Shown here piece after piece: positions 10,715 to 21,047 of a stretch of 64,000 bases of DNA; positions within the stretch are counted from its first letter, which is position 1; the number at the start of each line of letters is the position of its first letter. The notes under the pieces are model-generated. The model saw nothing but the letters and a program-made list of their open reading frames with translations, ran no database searches and was not told the origin of the DNA. The DNA comes from Pyricularia pennisetigena (Eukaryota; Ascomycota; Sordariomycetes; Magnaporthales; Pyriculariaceae), in assembly GCF_004337985.1 (NCBI RefSeq), contig NC_043744.1, positions 5,903,189 to 5,967,188 on the forward strand, written 5' to 3'. The translations under genes were made by a program, and so were the position numbers.

Positions 10715-12095
10715 GGTTCCTGATTTCAGGAGCGCTGGTTAGATGGCAACTGAGCATCGGACGAGTTGCCATGCGGGGATCCTTTATACTTGGTGTCTCG
10801 AATCTCGACGCGTCACGCGGTCTGGAGGTTTAGCCCATCTACATACGTCGGATTACCAAACAAGGCAATCCGAGTAGCAGAATATGCGCCAAATGTCGGC
10901 TGACGTCAATTCCCCGCGCTTAAATTGTCGGGGCCCCAGAGTGGAGTTGGCCGTACCAACGCCCATGGAAGTCGGCCCTGGCGTCAGCTCTGGTCCGAGT
11001 CAGTTAGAGATCTGTTTGGTTGGAGAAGGCGGGCCTCCACGGCTAGCCTCATGGGTCAGATTGAACCTCGATCGAGCTGCTGCGTGGTATTCTCACTACG
11101 TAATTCTCCACAGCACTCCAGTCGGGCTCGGCAGGCGGTTTCAAGGCGGCTTGCTTTTTTGGGCGAAGCGAAATTAGTTGTCGGCATCGCATCAACATTG
11201 ACGCATAGTAGTGACGCGAAAGCTCAACTATCCTTCCGTCGTTGCATCAAGTCAGCCTGTGCCAAAACAAGCAACTGTCAACTGTTCTGATGACTCTGAA
11301 CTATAAAAAGCAGTTGGGGTCGATACAAACGCGACCCGGTGGCTTGGGACCGGGCAGTGCTCACTGTCCAATTGGCATGGTCCAAATCGATCATTCTGAG
11401 ATCGCATGTCTTGTAGGGCTGCATCTCGGTGAGCGATGAGGCAAGACCACGAGTGAGAGGCGCAATCAACATGGCTCGGTATAGGTTGCTATTCCTGGAT
11501 GACGGCCGGCTGCCGATCGACACTCGATAAGTTTTGTGGTTGAGGCTCTTGCTCTTGAATTCCATGCGACGGCACGGCACGGTATGCGACTGAGCAAGCA
11601 GAACAGGCAGGTCAACATGTAGGGCGCAGACTTCGCCGGTGACGTGTCGAATGCACTCGAGTCGGTCGGTTATTATTCCGATGTTCTGTCGCTCCAACAA
11701 AAGACAAGAGACGCAACACCGCCAGATCACTGATCGGAAAATATCCGGCATTGCTCCAAGGATCAGCTGACCGTGGGTTTGGTACAATCTGCGGCTGAGA
11801 AGGATGCCTTCGCAAACCCCTATAGGGCGACGCCAAGCAGCTGTCGAATCGGGTCCATTTGACGTTGAATCGGTTCGTGAACCGAATGCTGCCACGGTCG
11901 TAAATCGCAAATCGCATGTAGACTGTTCGGGTCTCGGTCAAGCAGCTGTAAGCAGCCATACATGATGAACATCGTCATGTAGTCTAGCATATAAAACTGC
12001 GACCTGGCTGCATGAGCTTGTCAATGAGTAATGTCCAGGTTGTCACAATACTTGTATCAATATCGTCCGAGCATCAACCAACACTACAAAGCAAA
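10715..12095. other. Divergent intergenic region
   Basis: This 1.4-kb region separates two divergent genes, the transporter and the glycosyltransferase, and so holds both promoters. An open frame on the minus strand at 11278-11910 shows no recognisable motif and was not called. I see no repeat. Confidence 0.5.
11991..11997 (+). promoter_or_regulatory. TATA box of the glycosyltransferase gene
   Basis: TATAAAA lies 105 bases before the ATG at 12096 and is followed by AC-rich leader sequence. It is a consensus match at a suitable distance. Confidence 0.45.
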
Positions 12096-13442
12096 ATGCG
12101 CCTTGGCACCTCCACCAAAAGCACCCGCCTCGGCGCCGTGCGCATCCACTCCCTGCAGCCAGTAATCGAGCTCGACTCGGGCAACAGTACCTCTCTGCTG
12201 TCAATCCCAGACAAGGATGTAGTCCAGCCGTCGGCCCTGCGCCTCATCACCACCCAGATGGCCATAGTCGTCCCCTGTATGGATGAGGACATAGTCACCA
12301 TTGAAGGCGTGCTCTCTGGAATCCCTCACGAGAGCCTCGTCATCCTCGTCTCCAACAGCACTCACACCACCGACGCCTACGACCGCGAGACTGATGCTCT
12401 CCACCGGTTCAGCCACATCAGCCACCGCTCGGCCGTCGCCGTGCACCAGCAGGACCCGGGGCTAGCCACAGCTTTCCTGGCAGCCGGCATGCCTGAGCTC
12501 GTTGACCCCGTCACCCAAAGGATCCGGAGCGGAAAGGGAGAAGCCATGCTGGTCGGTGCCGCTCTCGCCGCCGCAGCGGGGCGCAAGTACGTGGGCTTCA
12601 TCGACGCCGACAACTTTGTGCCCGGGTCCGTCCGCGAGTACTGCGAGGCCTTTGCAGCCGGTCTCCACCTGGCTCGGGTCGGCAGGCAGACGGACAAGGC
12701 CATGGTGAGGCTGAGCTGGGGCTCCAAGCCCAAGGTGCGCCACGGCAGACTCGAGTTCAGCAAGGAGGGCAGGAGCTCCCGCGTCACCAACCGCTGGCTC
12801 AACAGACTACTGGCCGAGGTGGGCGCCAAGAACTCGGACATCATCGCCACCGGCAACGCAGGCGAGCACGCCATGTCGATCGAGCTGGCCACCAAGATGC
12901 GCTTCGCCGGAGGCTTCGCCGTCGAGCCGTTTCAGTACCTGGACCTCTTGGAGCAGTTTGGAAGCAGCCGCGAGGCGGATGCACCCGACAGACGTGACGC
13001 ATGTCGGCACTGGCACGACACGGTCGAGGTTCTCCAGATCGAGACGCGCAACCCGCACCTGCATCAGGACAAGGGAGGCGACCACATCAGGCACATGTGG
13101 GCGCAGGCGCTGGGTGTGATTCACCAGTCGCCGGTGACGCCGCCCCAGCTGCGACAGCAGATCGCGTCCTTTGTGGCCGAGAATGGCGCCAGGATGCCCG
13201 GTGCCGGCGAGATCCGCGTGTACCCTCCCATCGACTCGCTGGACCTGCTGCGGCTATGGGAGTTGCTCGAGGAGGCGTCGACGCTTAAGATCTGTGGGGA
13301 TCCGATGTGGGTTGACCTCGCGGGGACAGAGTCGACGCTGGGCGTGGTGACGCTGCTTGAGGGCGTCAAGGAGTGTATTTCAGGCATCACTAGGGACCTC
13401 TTGATGAAGACGAGAGAGCGGAGTGTCCTCAGGTACGCATGA
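12096..13442 (+). CDS. Mannosyl-3-phosphoglycerate synthase-like glycosyltransferase (GT55-type)
   Basis: A single-exon ORF of 448 aa. I chose the ATG at 12096 over an in-frame ATG at 12012 because it follows a TATA box and an AC-rich leader. The N-terminus has the nucleotide-sugar fold start MAIVVPCMDEDIVTIEGVLSGIP (about 55-77), and LVILVSNS follows. The donor/metal site is FIDADN (Asp170-Ala-Asp172). RIRSGKGEAMLVGAAL (143-156) and GNAGEHAMS (253-261) are further conserved blocks, with the H-rich HLHQDKGGDHIRHM beyond. These match mannosyl-3-phosphoglycerate synthase, which joins GDP-mannose to 3-phosphoglycerate on the way to the osmolyte mannosylglycerate. The enzyme is best known from thermophilic prokaryotes, and homologues occur in some ascomycetes. 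I see no phosphatase partner in this window. The lack of a signal peptide fits the cytosol. Confidence 0.88.
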   Translation: MRLGTSTKSTRLGAVRIHSLQPVIELDSGNSTSLLSIPDKDVVQPSALRLITTQMAIVVPCMDEDIVTIEGVLSGIPHESLVILVSNSTHTTDAYDRETDALHRFSHISHRSAVAVHQQDPGLATAFLAAGMPELVDPVTQRIRSGKGEAMLVGAALAAAAGRKYVGFIDADNFVPGSVREYCEAFAAGLHLARVGRQTDKAMVRLSWGSKPKVRHGRLEFSKEGRSSRVTNRWLNRLLAEVGAKNSDIIATGNAGEHAMSIELATKMRFAGGFAVEPFQYLDLLEQFGSSREADAPDRRDACRHWHDTVEVLQIETRNPHLHQDKGGDHIRHMWAQALGVIHQSPVTPPQLRQQIASFVAENGARMPGAGEIRVYPPIDSLDLLRLWELLEEASTLKICGDPMWVDLAGTESTLGVVTLLEGVKECISGITRDLLMKTRERSVLRYA

Positions 13443-13800
13443 GTACAATGGGAGCTGTGGTAACAACCGTCTATTTTCCTTGTTTGTTCTAGTTAATCTC
13501 CATTTGCCTCCTTTTATGTTTGTCCCGATTTTTTACAGTCTTGGCCCGAATAAAGAAACCGAAAATCTTGGCGGCGTAGGCTCCTTTGAGCATGCCTGGA
13601 AGTTTCTCTTTGATGCATCCCTGGAACTTGTCCGATGCAATATCAAGATCAATAGTAGCAATGCCGAACGAGAATCATACGCTGTTCTTGTGCACCACGA
13701 TCTTGTCGAAAACAGCCGGATCGCAGTTAACGTGGTTCGCGTCATGGTTCTGAAACGTTTGCTTTTTGCTGCTCCTCTGGTGTGAAATATTATTTTGCCA
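13443..13800. other. Convergent intergenic region
   Basis: It lies between the 3' ends of the glycosyltransferase and the ankyrin-CorA gene and contains only AT-richer 3' UTR-like sequence. Confidence 0.5.
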
Positions 13801-16800
13801 TCACGTTGCCATCGTCCTCAAATAGTTTCCCTTTTCGAGGTCTCCGTCGCCCTTGCGACGATCAAAGCTCGAACGAGGTGCCCAAGAGATGCCGCTACCT
13901 GACCGGGGCCTGAATCCTGTGCCAGCAAGTGGCAAGAGTCGGTGCCCATCATAAAGCCCCGGAACCATGGGGGATATTGGGCTCCCTGCCGATGGAGGAG
14001 GAGAGAGACCCGCGTAGCCAGGCTTCCGCCGGGACACCCCGTTCATGTCTAGGTTGAGCGGCTGTTGATGTCGAGAACTGGACAGGCGCCTCAGCTCGGG
14101 CTGCGAATCCTCATCGGGTTTGCCTTTCGGTTTTCTAGCTAGGTTGCCTACGAAGCCCTGTACTGCATCTACAACATCTGTGACGGTGAAAGCCACGATG
14201 ATCAGAGGGATGGATATCCCCAGCCCGATGCCAAACATGTATTTACTCGCAAACCCGATACTGAGACCGGGCTGTCCATCAGGATCCTGCCACTCTCGGA
14301 AGTTGATGGCAAAGAAGGCGGCGATGAAGCTCATTGGTAGGAAGACGATAGTTACAAGGGTGAAGACCATTACCGTCTGGCCTTGTCGTGCGGCTATCAC
14401 GGCCTGGTCTCGAGCAAATCTTGCCTCGAGGGCGTTGCTATGCTTCTGCTTGAGGTCGAGGAGGTTCGTGAGAGAGTGGTAGATGCTTTCGGATTGTCTG
14501 TTGATTCGGATAATGTCCTCGAGATGCGTCTCGAGCAGCCGCCTCTGATCCCTGGACCGTCTCTTGCAGTCGGCTACAAACATGTCGGTCGTCCGCCTGG
14601 CTGATGGATCCGCCGCTGTCGATGCCCGCACCTCTTCGGTGATGTGTCGTTCAAACTCGTCCAGAACAATCATCTGACCATTCAATACCGTGTGGAGGAT
14701 GTTGAGCTCGTCCCGGATGTCCTTGATCTCAGCCAGCAGCTCCGTCTCACTGCCAATGTCCAGAAGCTCGTCGGCCGGGTCTCGATCGTTGACGGGTCTG
14801 GGAGCACGTCCTGCCAACTTCTTCCTCAACTTTCCAGACAGTTCCGACGCGCGATTGAAGCGGACAAACAGCTCACTCTCTCGGTTGGTCACCCTGCCAA
14901 TAGAACTCTCGAAAATGTCCAGAAACTGAAACTCTTGATTGTCCAGCCTGTGACGGTCAAAGAGCCCGGCGCATCGGTTCGTGATGAGCATGGCAAGATC
15001 GTACACAGTCTGTACCGGAGGTCGCGTCTTGGCATTTGTCTCCTCTATAATACCGTCTAACATGTTTAACGGATCTTGTTTCGGTTGGTCCCACCGCTGA
15101 GGAAAGCATGTGATCACAAGATCTCGGCTGAGCACCCACAGCCAGAGTTGATCGACCATAAAGACCTTGATCTCTTGGCGGTGCAGCTTGCAGTATCTGT
15201 ACACGACCTGATCTTCGTCTCGGAGGGTTGTATCGATGCCATGATAGAAAAATTGGTCGAGGGTACGTCGCGGATGCAATGGTGGGTTGTTGTTGATGTA
15301 GCCGTGGATGAGAAGCTCGTCGCAACAGGGATTTGAGGGTAGAGGTGCGCCAGATTCGGCGAGTTTGATGGCTGCCGTCATTTTCTTGCGTCTTTCATTG
15401 GTTTCATAGTGAAGAAAAGGCATCTAGAGAGTTAGCATTCATGGAAGAAAGGCTCGTTGGTTGGTAGAAACACTTACAAACAATATCATCCGCCCGCTTG
15501 GTGCGGCCAATCGAGAATTCTCCCAAGGCAGCGGCAATGTCAAGCTACTGTGGCGAGCCTTGGTTCCAGGGGCGTTCCCTGGAGGCCCACGTGCTCTCTT
15601 CTTGGCAGGGCCATGTCGTTCTACAAACTGCTCGCCTTTACTCTTCTTCTTGCCATCGGACTTGGCCGTTGTGCTGCCAGTATCCGATCGTGAAATAGGC
15701 TTTGTACCGCCGGTGTCTGATCTAGTGGGCTTTGTGGGTGAAAAGTGGCCTTTGTCAGGCTTTGGCGAATCGATTATGGTGCTGATATCTGAAGGATCTT
15801 CCGACAGTGCCACAAGCGTCTTCTCCTCCCTCTCAAGGTACCCATGATTCTGAATGGCCGGGATACGCGCTGCAAAAGTCCTCATAAAATTGGCGTGTGC
15901 AAACGGCCCGCAGTGCTCCTGGTCAAAGCATCTCTCTAGTGACTTGAAAGCTTCAATGTCGCGGTGCCCGTTCTCAATGAATGATTTGGACACGAGCGTC
16001 TCTACCCAGGCGAGGTTGTTGGCCGGGAGGTGGATCCACCGGAAAGAAGGTTCATACTTGATGTTCTTGGTTGAGGTTGGAATCGTCGGCTTGTTGTTTT
16101 CGTGGTCCCACCCGTAGAGCAGGTCAAAAACAGATGGCTTGAACACAAGCTGCTTCTTGCCATCTCGAAAGTCGCCAAAGTCGACTACAGTAGCCTGAAA
16201 GCTCTCGCAGGCTCGCCGCGCTGCTTCGGAAAGCCGGGACGCAGCACGCGCAGGTGAAAGCAGCTGCACAATGTTTCCATGTCTCTTTTCGGCGGCGCAC
16301 AATAGTGGAGTCCGATAGAATCCGTCCTTAATGTCCACTTTGGTATCCTTGTGCTCGAGCAGTAGTACCACAGCCGCCTCGTGCCCATTGAACGCCGCCC
16401 AGTGCAGTGGTGTCATGCCATTGTTCAGTTCCGCGTTAACATCAACACCCCTTGCTTGCAACAGAAGGGCAATAACATCTGTATGTCCTCCCTGCGCTGC
16501 ATTATGCAGTGCCGTCCAGCCGCCGTCGCTGACCGCGCTTGGGTCCGCTCCCCGCTCCAGCAGCAGCCTGACCATCTCGGGGTGGTTCTGCTCCGCTGCC
16601 AGGTGCAACGCCGTTCTCCCGCGGTTGTTTGTCGCTGTCATGTCCGCCCTTTTGCCCAGACAACCGCTCGTGCAAATATCCAGCAGTTTCAGGTTACCAG
16701 TTGTGGCAGCCCAGACCAGCGGTGTGCGACTGATAGGATCTCTAGCCTCCAGGTCGGCGCCGCGATCCACCAGCAGCTTCAACGTCTCCGCCGAGCACTT

Positions 16801-17304
16801 GCCAGCCTTCTTGTCCGAAGCAATGTATAGCAGTGGGGTACGCCCGTCCTTGTCCCGGATTCCAATCGATGCGCCGCCGTCCAACAGCGCGCCCATGGCC
16901 GCAACATGGCTCCGACATGCCGCCGCAAAAAGCGCCGTCTGCCCCGTCCTCGGATGTTTCCAGTCTGGATCAGCACCGCGCGCGATCAGCTCCGTGATTA
17001 TGGCCGCATGGCCTCCCTCGGCTGCCTTGAAGATAGCGGGGATCTCATTGTCGCGTCCGGGTTTGGCGTCAGGGTCGGCACCGTGAGCGAGCAGGAGGCG
17101 CACGAGGTCGAGTTTGCCGCGGGCCGCGACTTTCTGCAGGGATTGGCGGAGGGCATCGCGGTCGGTGGCCGAAGTCCAACTGTTGGGGTCTTCGGAGAGG
17201 ATGTCGCGGATGCGCGTTTCGTTCAGTTGCACGGCGGCCGCGATCAGGCGAAGTTGGCGTTGGTCTGGGGCGCTGCTGGCTATACTGTTGGTCGCCGGGT
17301 CCAT
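13801..17304 (-). CDS. Ankyrin-repeat protein with C-terminal CorA-like membrane domain
   Basis: Two exons, 15478-17304 and 13801-15423, flank intron 15424-15477 (GTAAGT...CTCTAG, 54 nt). The join RMILF/MPFLHYETNERRK is in phase, and LHYET-type blocks start the membrane half in this fungal family. The start is the ATG at 17304; the frame further up begins only with TTG. The 1149-aa product has about eight to nine ankyrin repeats (roughly 60-380; for example GRTALHLAAEQNHPEMVRLLLERGADP, GWTALHNAAQGGHTDVIALLL). A linker follows (SDTGG and KKKSK, charged), then helical stretches and two membrane helices near 961-982 (VFTLVTIVFLPMSFIAAFFAI) and 1003-1025. The tail is Ser/Pro/Arg-rich. The second-loop Gly-Met-Asn of true CorA Mg channels is replaced by AINFREW, so magnesium transport is doubtful; a membrane-anchored scaffold or sensor is as likely. 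Confidence 0.9.
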
Positions 17305-18432
17305 CGTTGGATTGCTTTTTGACGGTGCGATGCAGACTGCCAAGTTGTATGGGTGGACGTAACATTGCGCAGACTCAGGTAATAAAGCAGAGTCCTTTAG
17401 AACCCCTGGAGCTATGATTCCATTCGGGTCCCACTACGGCTGTCAGCCGCATGCATGGGCTGGTGCCACCGTACGCCACATTTTAGCGAGATATCTCGGT
17501 TCATAAGGAGAAATGAGGGGAAAGTTGACGGTGTTTGAGGTGAGAAGATGCCGTGATACCGTATGAATCCGTTCACTGTGGTCAGTTGCATTGCCTGTTG
17601 ATTTGATGTCGGGTCTGATGGTTCTTGCGTCGGCATGAATGACTGGAAGTAGGCTGTGACAGACCGATCTAGGCTAGGCCCCACAGTGGACCAAACCAGG
17701 TACATAGCAAAGCTAAAGAACTAAGCTTTAGGCCCATCAAGGCCAAGAAGGGTTACTCCCCACTTGAACACACCCACTGGTGTTATTCGGTTCCTATTGG
17801 AAGGCATCTAATTCTGCTCATTGAAAAGACGCCAAGTGCAAAATGGCAATGAAACGGACAAAACAAACATGCAACGACGGCATCCATTAGCACCCAACTA
17901 GGTAGGTTGCTGGTCGGCACTGAATCTTGTGTGTCCTAGGTGAGTGAAGCTTCTATTGTTGCAATATCTCGGAGAGGGCGGATCAACACGCTACATATAT
18001 TTCGACGCCCTAACCGCTTAGCTATATTCCTTTCTTGACATGTCGGCTATGTACATCCTTTCCACAACGTGGGCGTCGCCGAGCGACTTCTCGATCCAGC
18101 CAACCTTGGAGAGTTGGTGCTGGTCCCGACGATGCTCACCTCAAGAAGCTCTTCCACGCGGGGCTGGAGAATGAGGTCGACTACATCCTCGAGATGTTCG
18201 TCGAGGGCGAGTATGAGTCTGAACTCATACTAGACCGGAAGGTACTTGGGCTGTCAGACCTAAATCAGTGACGAATATAGAGGCTATAGGTGCACAGGCG
18301 GAAAATCACAAGTGGAGAGGGAAAGGGATGGTTGAAGGAGCTTCTTGATATTATTTTGGTCTAGCAGCTTTGGTGACCAGACAAGGGTTACCTACTACCA
18401 AGCGTCTATGCGGCACGCTTAACTCTAGGCTC
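17305..18432. other. Intergenic region with a possible coding relic
   Basis: It includes the ankyrin-CorA promoter side. A plus-strand stretch at about 18124-18270 reads LENEVDYILEMFVEGEYES in one frame, and the preceding bases read HPFHNVGVAERLLDPANLGE in another, which looks like a decayed coding fragment with a frame change. I cannot name a family, so no gene is called. Confidence 0.35.
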
Positions 18433-18768
18433 TCATCTTGACTCGTGTGACCATCTATACCTTCTGCCTTGGCAAGTGGAACAACTTGTAGTGGCTCTAC
18501 CCGCGCACAAGGAGCAAGTCTTCAGCTCTCCAGACTTGTCCTTTTCCTGACCGGTCCCGATACACAGGTTGCATGCTTCTTGGCCACTGCCACCGTATGG
18601 ATTGTTCCTGAAGCTATTCATGTTTGGCGAAATTGTAGTATGAGCTGGGAGGTAGTTTTGGATTCGCGGAGAGGACAACCGCGGTGGCAGCTTATTACTT
18701 TGTGCTTGTGGTGTGGTACTGTGACCCTCTAGCAGCTGTGTCTTCAGCAGTGACTCACCAGCCGACAT
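18433..18768 (-). CDS. Small cysteine-rich CxxC (DnaJ-zinc-finger-like) protein
   Basis: The last ~45 residues hold three CxxC units: CNLCIGTG, CSLCAG and CSTCQG. They resemble the CxxCxGxG zinc-binding repeats of DnaJ-type cysteine-rich domains, and three to four such units could bind zinc. As one exon from the ATG at 18768 the product is 111 aa. A possible 114-nt intron (GTGAGT just after ATGTCGGCTG, ending CTCCCAG) would keep the frame and give 73 aa. Starting at the later ATG (18621) gives 62 aa. All three share the zinc-binding end. Partners and role are unknown; related mini-proteins act as chaperone adaptors, but nothing here proves it. It is isolated between long intergenic stretches. 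Confidence 0.55.
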   Translation of the reverse strand: MSAGESLLKTQLLEGHSTTPQAQSNKLPPRLSSPRIQNYLPAHTTISPNMNSFRNNPYGGSGQEACNLCIGTGQEKDKSGELKTCSLCAGRATTSCSTCQGRRYRWSHESR

Positions 18769-20285
18769 TGTATCAATTTGAATGGTTAAATGATGCCCTG
18801 GAATATGTTAACAATGGTTGCTGTAAGAAGGGTGACCTTGGACAGATTCATTGTAAGTTAGCCGGTCGTCATTGTTACAGAAAGGCCATTGTTGAACACG
18901 CAGGCATCGCTTAGCAATATCCACTGTCTGGAGTAAGCGATCCGCTTCGTTCATTGGCAGTTTCCTTCAAGAACTACTTGCAGAGTTTGCGTCTAATACG
19001 TTCCCCCCACAATCACCCTGGCCAGAACATCAGCCCTGGCAAGAACCTTCTACTAGGCTCCCTATTGCAAGATCTCCTACATCGTATTCTTTGTAAGCCT
19101 CCTTGGCCGGCCGGAGAAAGAATATCCTCCGACCCCTCACTTCTCGGCCGCTTCTCGGTTTGATTTCCTGCTCTCGTCTTCGGAAAAGGGGGACTCGGAC
19201 ATTGATGATGCGTGGTTCATGGCGGCATTTGACCAGGCTTTGGGGCACCGAGCCGGGGATGCATTAGCGTTCCGTCGTCTGCCTTGATTGCTTTCGACGC
19301 TCCACCTTCTTAAAAGGGAAGAAACCATCTGAATGCGAAGACTCCGGGAATATTCGGAAATCAACATCTTTTAAAGAGAGGAGCGGGCTCTGTTATAGAC
19401 AATGTTGGGTTGACGCCCATCCTCGCCTACATTCTGGGGAGGACGCACAGGGACGGTTGGTTGGTGATGGAGGGAAGCAGAAGGGGGAATGTCCCACGGA
19501 CAACCTACACTTTGTCATTCCGGACCCTGGGATCAATCGGACCACGGAGACCACGGTTCGGGCCTTCGCATTCGGCTCAAGTTATACCATGGGTTTATGA
19601 TTAAAATTAGCGTGTCGTCTTAATTGCTGACCAGATGGGAGAAATGACGGCGGGGGTCCGAAGTCAAAGACGGTATGGCTCTTCTTTTTGCCTATGATTG
19701 GCGTCACCATCCCGTCGCGATTTTGAGTGTAATCTGATTTTTTTTTTCAACCGGACACATGTGCCTTATCCAGATGACAGCATCTTTTCTCCTATTCATC
19801 CTTCCACCCACCCACCTAGTTGTCACCTTTACTGAATAATCCATCCATTGGACGACCTTCCAGACCATCCATTTAGATGGTTATTTTGCATTGCATCACG
19901 TGTTGAAGCTGTGACGTACGACATATTCTTCCAGGCTTGCTTGTTTAGTTCTACCGGCAAAGCTTTTCTGCTTATCAATTTCTGAATCCGATAATTGCTA
20001 ATTACTGCCAAGAACTGAGAAAGCCGGCATATGATTGACCTCTCACGATGGTGTGGCTGTTTTTGATACGAGTCTCGGAGCGGGGGAAGACAGTCATTTT
20101 ATCCTCGGTATGTTGGAGAAATCGTCTATAAAAGACCGTCTTTGCAGCTTTCCAGGTACGACGTCTTATCTGCTTTGCACCGCTCTTACCTCACAAGGAG
20201 TATCATCTGCACTTCCTATTCATCAATAGTACTCTACTATTCCTGTTCAGGATAACATCCGCCTGCTCACTTAACAGCCTTCGAC
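18769..20285. other. Intergenic region
   Basis: I see only short ORFs without family resemblance. The last 160 bases hold the promoter of the KPY-repeat gene. Confidence 0.45.
20127..20134 (+). promoter_or_regulatory. TATA box of the KPY-repeat gene
   Basis: TATAAAAG lies about 150 bases before the ATG at 20286, and the intervening leader is CT/CA-rich. Confidence 0.5.
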
Positions 20286-21047
20286 ATGCTCGCTTCACAG
20301 CTCCTTCGCATCCTCGCTACATCCCTCGTGGCTGGTAGCCTTGCTCTCCCACTTATTGGCAACGATAACACAGAGTAAGTTATATAGATCAAGCATGCGC
20401 CTGGACCTCCTTCAGCAAAGCTTACTCTTTTACCCTCTAGTGGCACATCCAGCCTAGCCCAGGTCGACCTGGAAATGCCAAGCATACCCGAAACTGAGGT
20501 CAAGGCTGAAGCAAGCCACTACAAGCCATATAAACCATACAAGCCTTACAAGCCAAAGAAGTACAAACCCTACAAACCCTATAAGCCCTACAAGCCCTAC
20601 AAGTCCTACGGCGTCAACTCGACCGAGGGCCATGTAGAAGAAGCCGAGCACGTGATCATGGCCCGCGATGAGAGCGGCTACAAACCATCACCGTATGGAG
20701 AGGAGGCTCCCAAGCCCAAGCCCAAGGCAGAGCCGAAGCCCATCGCTCCCGCTGGACCACCTCCCACGGGGCCCCCGGCGACGGCACCTTACATTCCTGC
20801 CGCGGCAGAACCTCCTGCCTACGAAGACCTGTATGGTCACAAGTCTCCCAAGTATGGCGGTTACGGCGAATCCGAGTCTCCCAAGTATGGTGGTTATGGT
20901 GGCAAAGAGAAGCAGTGCAAGATGTTCAACCTTCCTATGTCCCTTGGCGATATGGAGAGCCTCGCCAGCATCTTTCGCCGTGATAAAACGCACAACGCCG
21001 CGGACAAACGGACAGAGTCCGCAGAGAAGGAGCAGTATGGAGTCTAA
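20286..21047 (+). CDS. Secreted KPY-repeat protein
   Basis: Exons 20286-20374 and 20441-21047 flank intron 20375-20440 (GTAAGT...CCCTCTAG); the codon for Asp30 is split across it. The 231-aa product has a signal peptide (MLASQLLRILATSLVAGSLA). Residues about 56-80 are ten KPY-type triplets (KPYKPYKPYKP, then KYKPYKPYKPYKPY). A Pro/Lys-rich stretch with PKPKPKAEPKP and two SPKYGGYG motifs follow, and the end is charged (SIFRRDKTH). The Lys/Pro/Tyr composition recalls wall-binding or adhesive proteins and some repeat-containing fungal secreted proteins, but no named domain is present. A RRDK/DKR-type tail could be a processing site, a guess. The DNA repeat unit (about AAGCCYTAC) is slippage-prone, so copy number may vary between strains. 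Confidence 0.8.

Noticed and set aside
11278..11910. 210-codon minus-strand ORF between the transporter and the glycosyltransferase
   Set aside because: No motif, odd composition, and it lies in a promoter region between divergent genes.
13801..15423. Separate CorA-like gene starting MPFLHYETNERRK
   Set aside because: A consensus 54-nt intron joins it in phase to the ankyrin ORF, and there is no promoter-like space between them.
18035..18271. 78-codon plus-strand ORF
   Set aside because: Only its second half looks protein-like and the first half continues better in another frame. Noted as a possible relic, not called.
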